DNA of 64,000 nt from an uncultured Porphyromonas sp. (lineage in GTDB: Bacteria; Bacteroidota; Bacteroidia; Bacteroidales; Porphyromonadaceae). This document shows positions 52,364-61,364 of the stretch, piece by piece (positions within the stretch are counted from its first letter, which is position 1; the number at the start of each line of letters is the position of its first letter). Under the pieces are notes generated by a model. The model saw nothing but the letters and a program-made list of their open reading frames with translations. It made no database searches and was not told where the DNA came from. Location: contig CAJPPK010000002.1 of assembly GCA_905372565.1 (NCBI GenBank), positions 62,001 through 126,000 on the forward strand, in the 5' to 3' direction. The position numbers were made by a program, and so were the translations under genes.

Positions 52364-52813
52364 TCAGAGTTTGATCTTGACGATGATCTTACGGATCTCA
52401 CTTCCATCTCCGATCATGGGAGCATGTGCATCTTCAGGATAGAGTATCACGAAGTCGCCAGGAAGGAGATCAACGAAGCTCGTAGGGCGCTCTCTGAAGA
52501 ACAGAATGTCCTTCTCTGCATCATAAGGTATAGAGATATCATGACAGATGGATCGTGATCGCCAACCGATACGCTCTCTTCCAGAGAGAAGAAGCTGAAT
52601 ATCGATATGTCTATCATGAGCCTCTAAGGGTTGTTCATCTTGGGGATGAGAGGAAAACTCCATGAGCGAAGCATAGATTTCTTCACCTTGGATAGTGATC
52701 GTCTGAGGCTCGAGTGAATGAAGGTCATGTGTCTTCAGATACTCAAAGGCAGGCTTGAAGAGTGGATGCAGAGCTTCGTAGCGAGCAGACTGCTCTAGTG
52801 TAGCATAGATCAT
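52364..52813 (-). CDS. YhcH/YjgK/YiaL family (DUF386) protein
   Basis: 149 residues of the cupin-like DUF386 fold. LHPLFKPAFEYLKTHDL at the start, SLMEFSSHPQDEQPLEAHDRHIDIQLLLSGRERIGW in the middle with the conserved Glu/His residues (EAHDRHIDIQ), and FVILYPEDAHAPMIGDG with the last His. Members are linked to sugar-acid or sialic-acid catabolism or biofilm formation. The start is the ATG at 52813, since the open frame further upstream lies inside the YifB gene. It starts 23 bases downstream of YifB. Confidence 0.88.
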   Translation of the reverse strand: MIYATLEQSARYEALHPLFKPAFEYLKTHDLHSLEPQTITIQGEEIYASLMEFSSHPQDEQPLEAHDRHIDIQLLLSGRERIGWRSRSICHDISIPYDAEKDILFFRERPTSFVDLLPGDFVILYPEDAHAPMIGDGSEIRKIIVKIKL

Positions 52814-52835
52814 AAGAGAGGGAATAGGGTAAAAA

Positions 52836-54383
52836 CTAATGCCCTTGCTGTCCCCACGAACCTCTATCAAGGCTGCGATAATGGATGGCTTCAGCGATAT
52901 GGGCTTGTTGGATGTCAGTTGAGCCAGCGAGGTCTGCAATGGTACGAGCGACCTTGAGGATGCGATCATAGGCCCGAGCGGAGAGATCAAGGCGCTCCAT
53001 AGCTAGACGAAGCTTTTCCAGACCAGCACTATCAGGATGAGCGAAGAGCTGCATCATCTTAGGTGTCATCTGGGCATTGCAGTGAACTTCAGGATAGTCA
53101 GCAAACCGATGTATCTGAATCTCTCGAGCTTTCAGTACACGCTCTCGAATGCTAGCACTAGACTCGGCTGGACGAGCATCGGCTAGCTTCTCGAAGTTGA
53201 CCGGTGCTATCTCTACCTGAAGGTCAATACGGTCGAGTAGGGGACCTGATACTTTACCTAAGTAGCGCTGTACTTGCTGAGGAGTACATTCACAGCTTCG
53301 GGTAGGGTGATTATAGTAGCCACAAGGGCAGGGATTCATTGCAGCTACGAGCATGAAGCTCGCAGGATAGTCTACCGTATAGCGAGCACGTGCGACTGTA
53401 ACCATTCGCTCCTCTAACGGCTGACGCATTACCTCTAGTACAGCACGATTGAACTCTGGGAGTTCATCGAGGAATAGTACACCATTATGAGCTAAGCTAA
53501 TTTCACCAGGCTGTGGACTCGCTCCTCCGCCAACGAGAGCTACCGGTGAGATAGAATGATGAGGTGCACGGAAAGGGCGTGAAGTTAGGAGGGTCACATC
53601 CCTGGCCAGTTTCCCTGCAACGGAGTAGATCTTAGTCGTCTCAAGTGACTCTCCTAGGGTGAATGGAGGGAGAATGCTCGAGAGTCGCTTAGCCATCATG
53701 GATTTACCACTACCTGGTGCTCCGATCATCAATAGGTTGTGTCCACCTGCAGCTGCAACCTCCAGTGCTCGTTTGACAGACTCCTGCCCTTTAACTTCAG
53801 AGAAATCGAAGGGGTAATCCTCTAGGCCTTGATAGAATTCACCTCTAGTATCTACTTCTGTTTTTGGGAGAGTTTCTCTACCGGAGATTAGCTCAATGAC
53901 TTCGAGTAGTGTGCGTGCTCCATATACCTCTAGGTTATTAACGACAGCTGCTTCCCTAGCATTTTCTGCTGGAAGAATAAATCCTTTATAGCCTTCACTC
54001 CTAGCCTGGATAGCTATCGGAAGAGCGCCCTTGATTGGGCGTAGTGTCCCATCCAGAGATAGCTCTCCCATAATCATGTATTGAGAAAGCCTATCAGCAG
54101 GTATCTGCTCATCTGCCGCAAGGAGTCCAATAGCTAAGGGAAGATCATAGGCTGTGCCTTCTTTCCGAAGATCTGCAGGGCTCATATTGATAACAATACG
54201 CTTCCCAGGGAAGCGATACCCACAACTCTCGATAGCAGCAATGATGCGATCTTGGCTTTCCTTGATAGCTGTGTCAGGTAATCCCACAAGTTGAAAGTAG
54301 GATCCTCTAGTACAGCTTACCTCGATGGTCACTGTTAGCGCTTGAATACTTTGGAGAGCCGCTGCATAGGTTTTGACTAGCAT
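52836..54383 (-). CDS. YifB/ComM family AAA+ ATPase
   Basis: 515 residues, full length. N-terminal Lon-protease-like ChlI domain (about 1-170: VEVSCTRGSYFQLVGLPDTAIKES). Mg-chelatase-type AAA+ domain with Walker A MIGAPGSGKSMMAKRLSS near 217 and Walker B LFLDELPEF. A cysteine-rich insert follows (NPCPCGYYNHPTRSCECTP), then the C-terminal domain (ARAYDRILKVARTIADLAGS). ComM homologues act as branch-migration helicases in natural transformation; that role is transferred from the family. It is at the head of a short run with DUF386. Confidence 0.9.
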   Translation of the reverse strand: MLVKTYAAALQSIQALTVTIEVSCTRGSYFQLVGLPDTAIKESQDRIIAAIESCGYRFPGKRIVINMSPADLRKEGTAYDLPLAIGLLAADEQIPADRLSQYMIMGELSLDGTLRPIKGALPIAIQARSEGYKGFILPAENAREAAVVNNLEVYGARTLLEVIELISGRETLPKTEVDTRGEFYQGLEDYPFDFSEVKGQESVKRALEVAAAGGHNLLMIGAPGSGKSMMAKRLSSILPPFTLGESLETTKIYSVAGKLARDVTLLTSRPFRAPHHSISPVALVGGGASPQPGEISLAHNGVLFLDELPEFNRAVLEVMRQPLEERMVTVARARYTVDYPASFMLVAAMNPCPCGYYNHPTRSCECTPQQVQRYLGKVSGPLLDRIDLQVEIAPVNFEKLADARPAESSASIRERVLKAREIQIHRFADYPEVHCNAQMTPKMMQLFAHPDSAGLEKLRLAMERLDLSARAYDRILKVARTIADLAGSTDIQQAHIAEAIHYRSLDRGSWGQQGH

Positions 54384-54422
54384 AGTGAAGGTGGTATTAG
54401 GAGAGGTCGTATAGAATAGGAG

Positions 54423-55124
54423 CTAGCGCTTAATTTGCCCGAGTGTGTCAATGCGTAAATGAATGACCTGAGCATTCTGAGAAATACCATAGCTCTGACG
54501 AAGCTCTGTCACCAATCCAAGACTATCGGAGAAGGCTATTCCTTGTAGACTATCTTGTTTCATAAGTCTACGGACGGTACTATCGGAGGGGGATGGATAA
54601 AGAAAAACGAAGGTTATGCTGTCAAGATTGGCTTGACGACGGAGCTGTCGCTGTTTCTCACGTGTGATAGTCTTCATGGTCTCTGGGGAAGCAAAGACTA
54701 ACTCAACTGGATGATGAGTGTAGAGCTCGGATAAGTTACGTTCTCTACCTTGTACATCTTTTCCTGAGAATGGGTAGACCTGCGTCAGCTCTTGAGGTGC
54801 TACGGAAATATTCTTCTGAATAATCCAAGCCTTCCCATCCCACACATAGGAATAAACTTTCTCTCCTCCGGCATGCACAAAAGAGAGCTTCTGAAAGAGA
54901 GATGTATCAGGTGTTAGCATGATAGACTTAGAAAAATGGAGGAGGGTATCTGTTCTTTGCCCTCCACGTCCCACGTAGGTTACGTAGGCAATAGTATCCC
55001 CCTTCGAGAGGGAATCTAGACTAATCGTTAGCTCGGGTAGCGAAGAAGAACAAGATACAATGCTCCCTGCAGTAAGGAAGAGTGCTAGAAAGAAAAGGAT
55101 GTGACGGAGCTTACTTGGAATCAT
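54423..55124 (-). CDS. Lipoprotein with cysteine-less thioredoxin-like fold
   Basis: 233 residues. The N-terminus is a lipoprotein signal (ILFFLALFLTAGSIVSC, lipid-anchor Cys25). The C-terminal half follows the layout of TlpA/AhpC thioredoxins: KDVQGRERNLSELYTHHPVELVFASPE in place of the strand and CxxC region, then DSITFVFLYPSPSD, then a final strand ending LRIDTLGQIKR. There is no cysteine apart from Cys25, so no redox chemistry is possible. The N-terminal half (about 30-115) resembles the beta-rich domains that precede TlpA domains. I do not recognise a named family. It overlaps the esterase gene by 14 bases and is probably translated with it. Confidence 0.65.
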   Translation of the reverse strand: MIPSKLRHILFFLALFLTAGSIVSCSSSLPELTISLDSLSKGDTIAYVTYVGRGGQRTDTLLHFSKSIMLTPDTSLFQKLSFVHAGGEKVYSYVWDGKAWIIQKNISVAPQELTQVYPFSGKDVQGRERNLSELYTHHPVELVFASPETMKTITREKQRQLRRQANLDSITFVFLYPSPSDSTVRRLMKQDSLQGIAFSDSLGLVTELRQSYGISQNAQVIHLRIDTLGQIKR

Positions 55125-57213
55125 AGGACCTAGGAGGGATATTGATGGAGAAAGTACCTACGGGTAGCCCTGTAGCTCCCGTCAGATTGGCATCTGTATA
55201 AGGATGCCAAGCATAGCGAAGCTGATATAGCTCTTGACCTACTAGTGATGCAGGTAGACTAAGGAGGACATTCTTCCCCTTGATTTCGCCTGTAAGTGAA
55301 TGAGACTTTCCGTCGAGAGTAACTACCTCAAACCCTCGAAGTGTATCCCCATTAGAGGTCTTAAGGAATGACGTCCCAGAGAACGATAGCAGAATAGATC
55401 TAGGATAGTATTTTAAATCTCTACACTCAGGACTACGAGCTTCTATGGATGTATAGCCATAAAGATTGCTAAGAGCCAAAAGAGCCAAGCGATGACCAAT
55501 AGGATATTTGATTGTAGGATGAACATCATCTTTCAATCCATGATCTAAGGATACGACCATTTCAATGCCTTCTTTCGGTCTAGCTAAGCGTCGTTGACTA
55601 TTTCGGAAGTGAGACCACGAAGGACGATTCATCGAAGAGAGCTGCACGTAGTAGAAAGGTAGGGGAGAGGCAAACGTGGAGCGCCAACTCTCAATGAGGA
55701 GAGGGAAGAGTCTCTCGTGGGCTTCCATGTTATGAGCATTTGATTCTCCTTGGTACCAAAGAACTCCACGGATAGCTAGCCCCTCTAAAGGGCGAATACC
55801 TACATCGTAGAGATAGGTAGGGGCGTAGGGGTGGCGAGTCAGAGGTGTGTCTTGGCTCTGTACATTCTGAGCAGCACGCTCTCTAACCCAGGGCATGATG
55901 AAGTCATTGCTCCTCCAGTGTCGAAGGATCGCAGGAAGCTTCGTCTCCAACGTGTTTCGGTCAATCCAAGCCTCAGTAGGAGAACCTCCAATGGCATTAA
56001 TAATGATGCCGACAGGAATCTTAAGACTATCTCGTATCTCTCGCCCAAAGTGATAAGCTATAGCAGAGATATTATACTGCTGAGAAGTTACACCTTCCCA
56101 AGTGCTAGGACGGAAATATTGTAAGCGATTTAGTGAGTCAAGGAAACTGACGGGCCAGGCTGTTGCAGAGGTTTCGTGTGCAGGCTGCATATTGTAGATG
56201 CGCAGCTGTGAATCTTCTTGTATAGGTCGATGTTCCTTATCCGTACTTTGGTTGAGCGTGAATGCCATATTGGACTGTCCTGAGCAAAGCCAAACTTCTC
56301 CGACATAAACGCTATCTAGCTTGATTTGCTTCTTGGAGCTACGTACTTCGAAGACATAAGGACCTCCAGCCGTCTGAGTCGGGAGGGTTAGTGACCAACG
56401 GCCTAAAGAGCTTGCCTTAGTCTTTCCTTTCCAGTCTCTGAAGCGTAGTGTGATTTCTTCACTTGCATTAGCTATCCCTTCGACTACTAGTGGGCGACCA
56501 CGTTGTAGGACCATACCTGAGGAATAAACTGAAGGTAATTGCAAACCTCCGAAATCTCCCGTGATAGCTTCATAGGTAGTTCTTGCTAGGATCTTGGCTC
56601 CTTCAGCGGTTGGGTGAATTGCATCTGGGAAGTAGTGAGGAAATGAGTAAAGTGGAGAATGAAAGTCTATCAGTTCCACATTAGCTCCCCGAGCCACCTG
56701 TTCAATAGCTTGCTGTATTTGCTTCTGCCAATCTCTCGTCCCTGATTCAAAGCGTGGATGCTCTACTCCTATGGGAGTCGTACGGGCAATGAGGATACGT
56801 ACCTTAGGATTACGAGAGCGGAGCGTATCAATTAAATCACGGTAGTTAGGGACAAACTCATCTCGATAGTTAGGCCAGTTTCTAGGGTCTGTATCATTGA
56901 CACCAAGGTGAATAACAGCAATGTCAGGCCTAAAATCTAGAGCCTGCTTGTATTCTTCTTGCTTGACATAAGGGCGGTGTCCATTAGTTAGTAGGGTAGC
57001 TCCAGATTTGCCAAAATTCTGGACATTGTACCTGTTGCCTAGTAATCTTTGTAATACGACAGGATAGGCTTCTCGGTCACGATCCTTTAGACCATAGCCA
57101 TAGGTGATGCTATTCCCGATGCAGGCTACCCGTATGGGAGAGGTAATTCTTCCTGCTGCGAATGGACTTATAGCCAATGAGAGTAGAATACTTGCGTAGA
57201 TCTGTTTCATCAA
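55111..57213 (-). CDS. Two-domain SGNH + sialate O-acetylesterase
   Basis: 700 residues, signal peptide (YASILLSLAISPFAAG). Domain 1 (about 25-215) is a GDSL/SGNH hydrolase: Ser35 in CIGNSITYGYG, Gly block FGKSGATLL, Asn block HLGVNDTDPRNW, and Asp/His in DAIHPTAEGAK. Domain 2 (about 225-695) is a sialate O-acetylesterase (SASA/DUF303): WLCSGQSNMAFTL, IINAIGGSPTEAWID, LWYQGESNAHN, DDVHPTIKYPIGHRLA. The same architecture is known for NanS-type enzymes that strip O-acetyl groups from sialic acids. No other sialic-acid gene is in the window apart from the DUF386 protein nearby. Confidence 0.87.
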   Translation of the reverse strand: MMKQIYASILLSLAISPFAAGRITSPIRVACIGNSITYGYGLKDRDREAYPVVLQRLLGNRYNVQNFGKSGATLLTNGHRPYVKQEEYKQALDFRPDIAVIHLGVNDTDPRNWPNYRDEFVPNYRDLIDTLRSRNPKVRILIARTTPIGVEHPRFESGTRDWQKQIQQAIEQVARGANVELIDFHSPLYSFPHYFPDAIHPTAEGAKILARTTYEAITGDFGGLQLPSVYSSGMVLQRGRPLVVEGIANASEEITLRFRDWKGKTKASSLGRWSLTLPTQTAGGPYVFEVRSSKKQIKLDSVYVGEVWLCSGQSNMAFTLNQSTDKEHRPIQEDSQLRIYNMQPAHETSATAWPVSFLDSLNRLQYFRPSTWEGVTSQQYNISAIAYHFGREIRDSLKIPVGIIINAIGGSPTEAWIDRNTLETKLPAILRHWRSNDFIMPWVRERAAQNVQSQDTPLTRHPYAPTYLYDVGIRPLEGLAIRGVLWYQGESNAHNMEAHERLFPLLIESWRSTFASPLPFYYVQLSSMNRPSWSHFRNSQRRLARPKEGIEMVVSLDHGLKDDVHPTIKYPIGHRLALLALSNLYGYTSIEARSPECRDLKYYPRSILLSFSGTSFLKTSNGDTLRGFEVVTLDGKSHSLTGEIKGKNVLLSLPASLVGQELYQLRYAWHPYTDANLTGATGLPVGTFSINIPPRSYDSK

Positions 57214-57225
57214 TCTTTGCCTGGC

Positions 57226-57837
57226 TTAGAGGCGCTGTAGCTCATGAAGTCTAATGATTCGCTCAGTGAGAGCATCGTCAGGATCCTCAAGAGGATTATA
57301 TATTGACTTAAGATTAGCCCCCATAATACGAGCAAAAATCTGCCAAGTCCAAGCTCTGAAACCACCCAGGAAGGACTGAATCAGTTGGTATCCCGTCATG
57401 CCACACTGCCGGTTTATCAACTTGATGAGCAAGCGTCCTTGATTGAGAGTAAGGTCGCGCATCTTGGGTTCCATCTCCTTCTTAAGCTCTTTCTCTACAC
57501 GTTTGAGATGGGACTCCTGCTCCTTCTCTGGGAGTGTCTGCATATATTCATAGGTCTCAATGATAGTTGCAGCCACGTATTTCGCATAGGGATATACCTT
57601 TTTGACATCACGAATGCGACGCCAGAGCTGTTTTCGCTCTTCAGGGGTTAATGGGCGAACCTTCTGATGATGCCTAGCGAAGACATAAATTTCCTCAATC
57701 TCCACCTCAACAAGCGTATCGATTATCGCTGGAGGTGGAGAGGTCGGATTCTGTGCCTCTAGACGGAAGAGGGTAGCGAACAGAACAATAATTAGACCCA
57801 AGCAGTATGACGTGTGGCAATGAGTCTTCATGTCCAT
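57226..57837 (-). CDS. DUF4294 family protein
   Basis: 203 residues with an N-terminal signal or anchor (YCLGLIIVLFATLFRLEA, about 11-28). The soluble remainder is mostly helical and charged: EIYVFARHHQKVRPLTPEERKQLWRRIRDVKKVYPYAKY begins the DUF4294 core, and GRLLIKLINRQCGMTGYQLIQSFLGGFRAWTWQ is its best-conserved block. Probably a periplasmic protein of Bacteroidetes; no function is known. It lies 12 bases before the esterase gene and may be its upstream operon partner. A second ATG is present two codons later. Confidence 0.8.
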   Translation of the reverse strand: MDMKTHCHTSYCLGLIIVLFATLFRLEAQNPTSPPPAIIDTLVEVEIEEIYVFARHHQKVRPLTPEERKQLWRRIRDVKKVYPYAKYVAATIIETYEYMQTLPEKEQESHLKRVEKELKKEMEPKMRDLTLNQGRLLIKLINRQCGMTGYQLIQSFLGGFRAWTWQIFARIMGANLKSIYNPLEDPDDALTERIIRLHELQRL

Positions 57838-57879
57838 AGAAATTGGGAAAGTGGGGTGTTACCTAAAGGTTTAGGTTAG

Positions 57880-59109
57880 CTACCACGGACGTGGAGGTTT
57901 ACGCGGAGAAGCGTATGCCGTTGCCAGACCGCCCGTAGAGGTTTCTCTATATAGGCTAGGAAGGTCGTGCCCAGTCTTGCGCATGACTTCAACTACTTGA
58001 TCAAAGCTGACACGATGTCGTCCATCGCTGAAGGTGCCATATGTATTGGCATCTAGTGCACGAGCAGCAGCGAAAGCATTACGCTCGATACAGGGGATCT
58101 GAACGAGTCCACAGACGGGATCGCAAGTCAGACCAAGGTGATGCTCAAGTGCCATCTCTGCAGAGTACTCAATCTGAAGATTAGATCCGCCAAAGAGCTG
58201 GCTTGCGGCTGCAGCCCCCATGGCGCAAGCAACACCAACCTCACCCTGACAGCCAACTTCCGCCCCCGAGATAGAAGCATTCGTACGAACTACATTTGCA
58301 AAAAGTCCAGCCGTAGCTAGAGCACGGAGAATGCTTTTTTCAGGAAAGTCTCGGCTGGTCTTGAGGTGGTAGAGTACAGCTGGTACGATACCACAACTTC
58401 CACAAGTAGGAGCGGTGACAACACGCCCGCCAGAGGCATTGTGCTCACTAACGGCTAAGGCATAAGCATAGACGAGCCCTCGGTTCTTGATACTAGCAGA
58501 GCCATATCCTTCTGCCTTGATCTTATATAATGAAGCCTTTCGTCGCAATCCGAGACCACCAGGGAGAACACCTTCGGCCTGAAGCCCTGCATGAATAGCT
58601 TCTTGCATTACCTGCCAGATCTCAGCCAAGTAGTCCCATATCTCTACGCCCTCATAGTGCTCCACGTATTCCCAGTAAGTCGCATCTTCTTCGTGTAGAC
58701 GATGCATGATGTCAATGATATGACGCTCAGGATAGATCGAAACGGACTTTTGTTCATTGAACTCTTCATTGGCAAGCGTCCCTCCACCAATGCTGAATAC
58801 CGTGTAGGAATCCAAGAGCTTTCCATCCTTGTCATATCCTTCGAACTTCATTCCGTTAGGGTGGAAAGGAAGTACAATATCTGGTTTCCAAATGATCTCT
58901 GTCGGAGCTACCGGTGTTAGGGTCTCTAGGATGGCCACATCTGTCATGTGTCCTTTCCCTGTTGCAGCTAGGCTTCCATATAGGGTGACGTCGTAGCGTG
59001 CTGCCTGAGGGCAACGATTAAGAAACTGTTCTGCCGCTCGGCGAGGACCCATCGTATGACTACTGCTAGGACCATGACCTATGCGAAATATCTGTTTGAT
59101 TGTTTCCAT
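57880..59109 (-). CDS. sdaA: L-serine dehydratase (iron-sulfur type, single chain)
   Basis: Converts L-serine to pyruvate and ammonia with a [4Fe-4S] cluster. The 409 residues join the beta domain (about 1-150: FRIGHGPSSSHTMGPRRAAEQFL) to the alpha domain (about 165-400). The cluster cysteines lie in VTAPTCGSCGIVPAVL and DPVCGLVQIPCIERNAFAA. This matches the E. coli-type fused enzyme in domain order. Anaerobic serine fermentation fits the neighbouring amino-acid catabolic functions in the window. It is monocistronic, with 42 bases before the DUF4294 gene. Confidence 0.93.
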   Translation of the reverse strand: METIKQIFRIGHGPSSSHTMGPRRAAEQFLNRCPQAARYDVTLYGSLAATGKGHMTDVAILETLTPVAPTEIIWKPDIVLPFHPNGMKFEGYDKDGKLLDSYTVFSIGGGTLANEEFNEQKSVSIYPERHIIDIMHRLHEEDATYWEYVEHYEGVEIWDYLAEIWQVMQEAIHAGLQAEGVLPGGLGLRRKASLYKIKAEGYGSASIKNRGLVYAYALAVSEHNASGGRVVTAPTCGSCGIVPAVLYHLKTSRDFPEKSILRALATAGLFANVVRTNASISGAEVGCQGEVGVACAMGAAAASQLFGGSNLQIEYSAEMALEHHLGLTCDPVCGLVQIPCIERNAFAAARALDANTYGTFSDGRHRVSFDQVVEVMRKTGHDLPSLYRETSTGGLATAYASPRKPPRPW

Positions 59110-59165
59110 TCTTACTTAAGTATAAACCTTGCGTTTATAAACATAACCCTTGTAACCTCGGACGG

Positions 59166-60080
59166 CTAGTGATTCAAAGCGCCAATGACCTGATGGATGT
59201 CTGAGAAGCCATGCTGCCGCATATAATCTTCGATTCCTTCTATGATCTTAATTGTAGCTGTAGGGTCTACAAAGTTGTAGGTTCCGACTTCAACTGCTGT
59301 AGCACCTGCTAAGAGAAACTCTATGGCATCGGTAGCTGATGCAATTCCTCCCATTCCAATGATGGGAATCTTAACCACTTGTGCTGTCTGCCATACCATT
59401 CGAAGAGCTATTGGTTTGACAGCGGGACCAGATAGCCCTCCTGTAATGGTTGAAAGGACGGGGCGACGGCGTTCGGCGTCAATAGCCATTCCAAGCAAGG
59501 TGTTGATCATCGAAATGCTATCAGCACCTTCGGCTTCTACAGCACGAGCGATCTCCGTAATATCTGTGACATTGGGAGAAAGCTTAACAATAAGGGTCTT
59601 GTTATAGACCTGACGTACTGCACGCACTACGGACGCTGCCCCAGCGCATGTAACACCAAAAGCCATTCCTCCCTCCTTTACATTAGGACAAGAGATATTC
59701 AGCTCAATGGCGGGTATATCATCTAGAGCATTGATCTTCTCCGCGGTCTCGATGTAGTCCTCCAGCTGCGATCCACTCACATTGACGATCATCGCAGTGT
59801 CGTAGCCTCGTATAGTCGGATAGATATGATCACAGAAGTAGTCGACACCTTTATTCTGTAGCCCTACGGCATTCAACATGCCCGAGGGAGTCTCTGCCAT
59901 GCGGGGATATGGGTTACCTTCTCGCGGATGCAATGTAGTTCCCTTTACGAGGATTCCACCAAGACGATTCAGGTCAATAAAATCAGCATACTCCGTACCA
60001 TATCCAAAGGTCCCTGAAGCAGTCATCACGGGGTTCTTGATGACGAGGTCTCGACCAATATTTACTTGAGTCTGTAGCAT
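59166..60080 (-). CDS. pyrD: Dihydroorotate dehydrogenase, catalytic subunit (class 1B)
   Basis: Oxidises dihydroorotate to orotate with FMN. The 304 residues form a TIM barrel: [13 protein letters not shown] at the start, [15 protein letters not shown] (class 1 substrate/Cys loop), [60 protein letters not shown] for the FMN phosphate. It pairs with pyrK directly upstream (gap of 6 bases), which defines the NAD+-dependent class 1B heterotetramer. Confidence 0.95.
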   Translation of the reverse strand: MLQTQVNIGRDLVIKNPVMTASGTFGYGTEYADFIDLNRLGGILVKGTTLHPREGNPYPRMAETPSGMLNAVGLQNKGVDYFCDHIYPTIRGYDTAMIVNVSGSQLEDYIETAEKINALDDIPAIELNISCPNVKEGGMAFGVTCAGAASVVRAVRQVYNKTLIVKLSPNVTDITEIARAVEAEGADSISMINTLLGMAIDAERRRPVLSTITGGLSGPAVKPIALRMVWQTAQVVKIPIIGMGGIASATDAIEFLLAGATAVEVGTYNFVDPTATIKIIEGIEDYMRQHGFSDIHQVIGALNH

Positions 60081-60086
60081 AAGGCA

Positions 60087-60863
60087 CTATCCTTTCTTGA
60101 TGAGTTTGGAGTTGAATACTGGTCCTTCTGTGCAAACGCAGGTATTTCCCTTGTCGATGAGATCTTCGACACAGCATAGACACGCTCCTATCCCGCAAGC
60201 CATCATATTCTCTAATGAGACTTCGCAGTCGATCCCTCGCTCCTCGGCAATCTTCGCAACAGCTAGCATCATTACCTTGGGACCGCAGGTATAGATTCGA
60301 TCAAAGCCCCCCTCCCGGAGTATCGGATGGTCTGTTACTCGCCCCTGCAGTCCAGCCTCTCCATTATCCGTCGTTACGTAGACTTCTCCCAGAGCTTCTA
60401 AGGCGTGGCGCAGGACTAAGTGCTGGGCTGTCCGACCTCCTATCAGTATGGTTGGTCGAATTCCCTGCTTAACGAAGGCACTAGCGAGGTAGTACATAGG
60501 AGCAATACCAACACCTCCTCCCACGAGTAAAGGATGCGTTGTACTTGCGCAAGTAAAGGTATTCCCTAGCGGAAGGAGGAGATCTAACTCTATACCATCA
60601 GGCAAAGTCGTGAGAATGCTCGTCCCTTTTCCGACTCGACCTATCAAAAGCCAGAGTTCTCTGTCTGCTGGTATCGCATTACAGATGGAGATGGGGCGAC
60701 GTAGCAGAACCATCCCTCCTGGGACAGCCACTTGGACAAACTGCCCAGGATACATCTCAGGGAAGAGGCCAGCCTCTTCAGGTAGTCGTAGACGAAGAAG
60801 ATAATTCCCTGCTCCTAAGTCCTCTGTCGACAGGAGCAAGAAACGTAGGGCGTACTTACTCAT
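60087..60863 (-). CDS. pyrK: Dihydroorotate dehydrogenase, electron-transfer subunit
   Basis: Passes electrons from PyrD to NAD+ through FAD and a [2Fe-2S] cluster. Ferredoxin-reductase fold: YPGQFVQVAVPGGMVLLRRPISICNA for FAD, VGGGVGIAPMYYLAS for NAD, and the C-terminal cysteine cluster MMACGIGACLCCVEDLIDKGNTCVCTEGP-type region (four Cys in the C-x4-C-x2-C spacing plus one). I prefer the ATG at 60863 (258 residues) over the one at 60878, since the promoter element at 60889-60896 would leave only a few bases of leader for the outer start. It is the first gene of the pyrKD operon. Confidence 0.93.
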   Translation of the reverse strand: MSKYALRFLLLSTEDLGAGNYLLRLRLPEEAGLFPEMYPGQFVQVAVPGGMVLLRRPISICNAIPADRELWLLIGRVGKGTSILTTLPDGIELDLLLPLGNTFTCASTTHPLLVGGGVGIAPMYYLASAFVKQGIRPTILIGGRTAQHLVLRHALEALGEVYVTTDNGEAGLQGRVTDHPILREGGFDRIYTCGPKVMMLAVAKIAEERGIDCEVSLENMMACGIGACLCCVEDLIDKGNTCVCTEGPVFNSKLIKKG

Positions 60864-60888
60864 TTGTTGTGATTGCATAACATCACTA

Positions 60889-60896
60889 CAAAGATA
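60889..60896 (-). promoter_or_regulatory. Candidate -7 element for pyrKD
   Basis: CAAAGATA reads TATCTTTG on the minus strand. Its position decides the start choice for pyrK. Confidence 0.5.
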
Positions 60897-60935
60897 AGGA
60901 TAGATCTATCATTCCGGTGATAAACCTATACCCTA

Positions 60936-61364
60936 CTACTTTTTTTCGTCGAACGTCGAGAAGCTATTGTCTGTGTAGAAGACCGTGATGTGTGCAATTT
61001 CCTTCTTGCGCTGCTGCTCTAGCTCTGCTTTAAGTTGGGAGATTTCTTCTACTTGTTTACGTAAGATCGTCTGGAGCGCATCTGCATTATTAGACAGCTG
61101 TGGGGAGGTTTCTATGCCCGAGAAAGAGGTCTCTTTGCCCGATTCGCCAAATACAAACCAATAGGGATCAACCAGCTCTGGAAATGTCGCTAGGATCTTA
61201 TTAATGGATGCTACGTTGATGGGCGATCGTTCATTGATGTTTTGCGAAAGCGTCGCTGGTGCAATGTCCGTGCGCTCAGCAAACTCTTTCGAACTTAATC
61301 CACTTCGTTCGACAACCTCCTTTAGGCGTCTGGTGATGGCTGGGAGGTCTATAAAATCAGTCAT
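60936..61364 (-). CDS. XRE-type helix-turn-helix regulator with coiled-coil tail
   Basis: 142 residues. The N-terminal HTH_3 domain (about 7-65) has the Cro/C1 fold: LKEVVERSGLSSKEFAERTDIAPATLSQNIN holds helices 2-3, then the N..S.... LxKILATFPELVDPYWFVFGE ending typical of the Bacteroidetes version. A glutamine- and lysine-rich coiled coil (about 95-125, ILRKQVEEISQLKAELEQQRKK) probably dimerises it. No effector domain. It ends 40 bases from the pyrK upstream region and is transcribed in the same direction. Target genes are unknown; the long AT-rich gap upstream could hold its own operator. Confidence 0.87.
   Translation of the reverse strand: MTDFIDLPAITRRLKEVVERSGLSSKEFAERTDIAPATLSQNINERSPINVASINKILATFPELVDPYWFVFGESGKETSFSGIETSPQLSNNADALQTILRKQVEEISQLKAELEQQRKKEIAHITVFYTDNSFSTFDEKK

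Noticed and set aside
52814..52990. N-terminal extension of the DUF386 protein
   Set aside because: The open frame upstream of 52813 lies within the YifB gene on the same strand and has no resemblance to the family.
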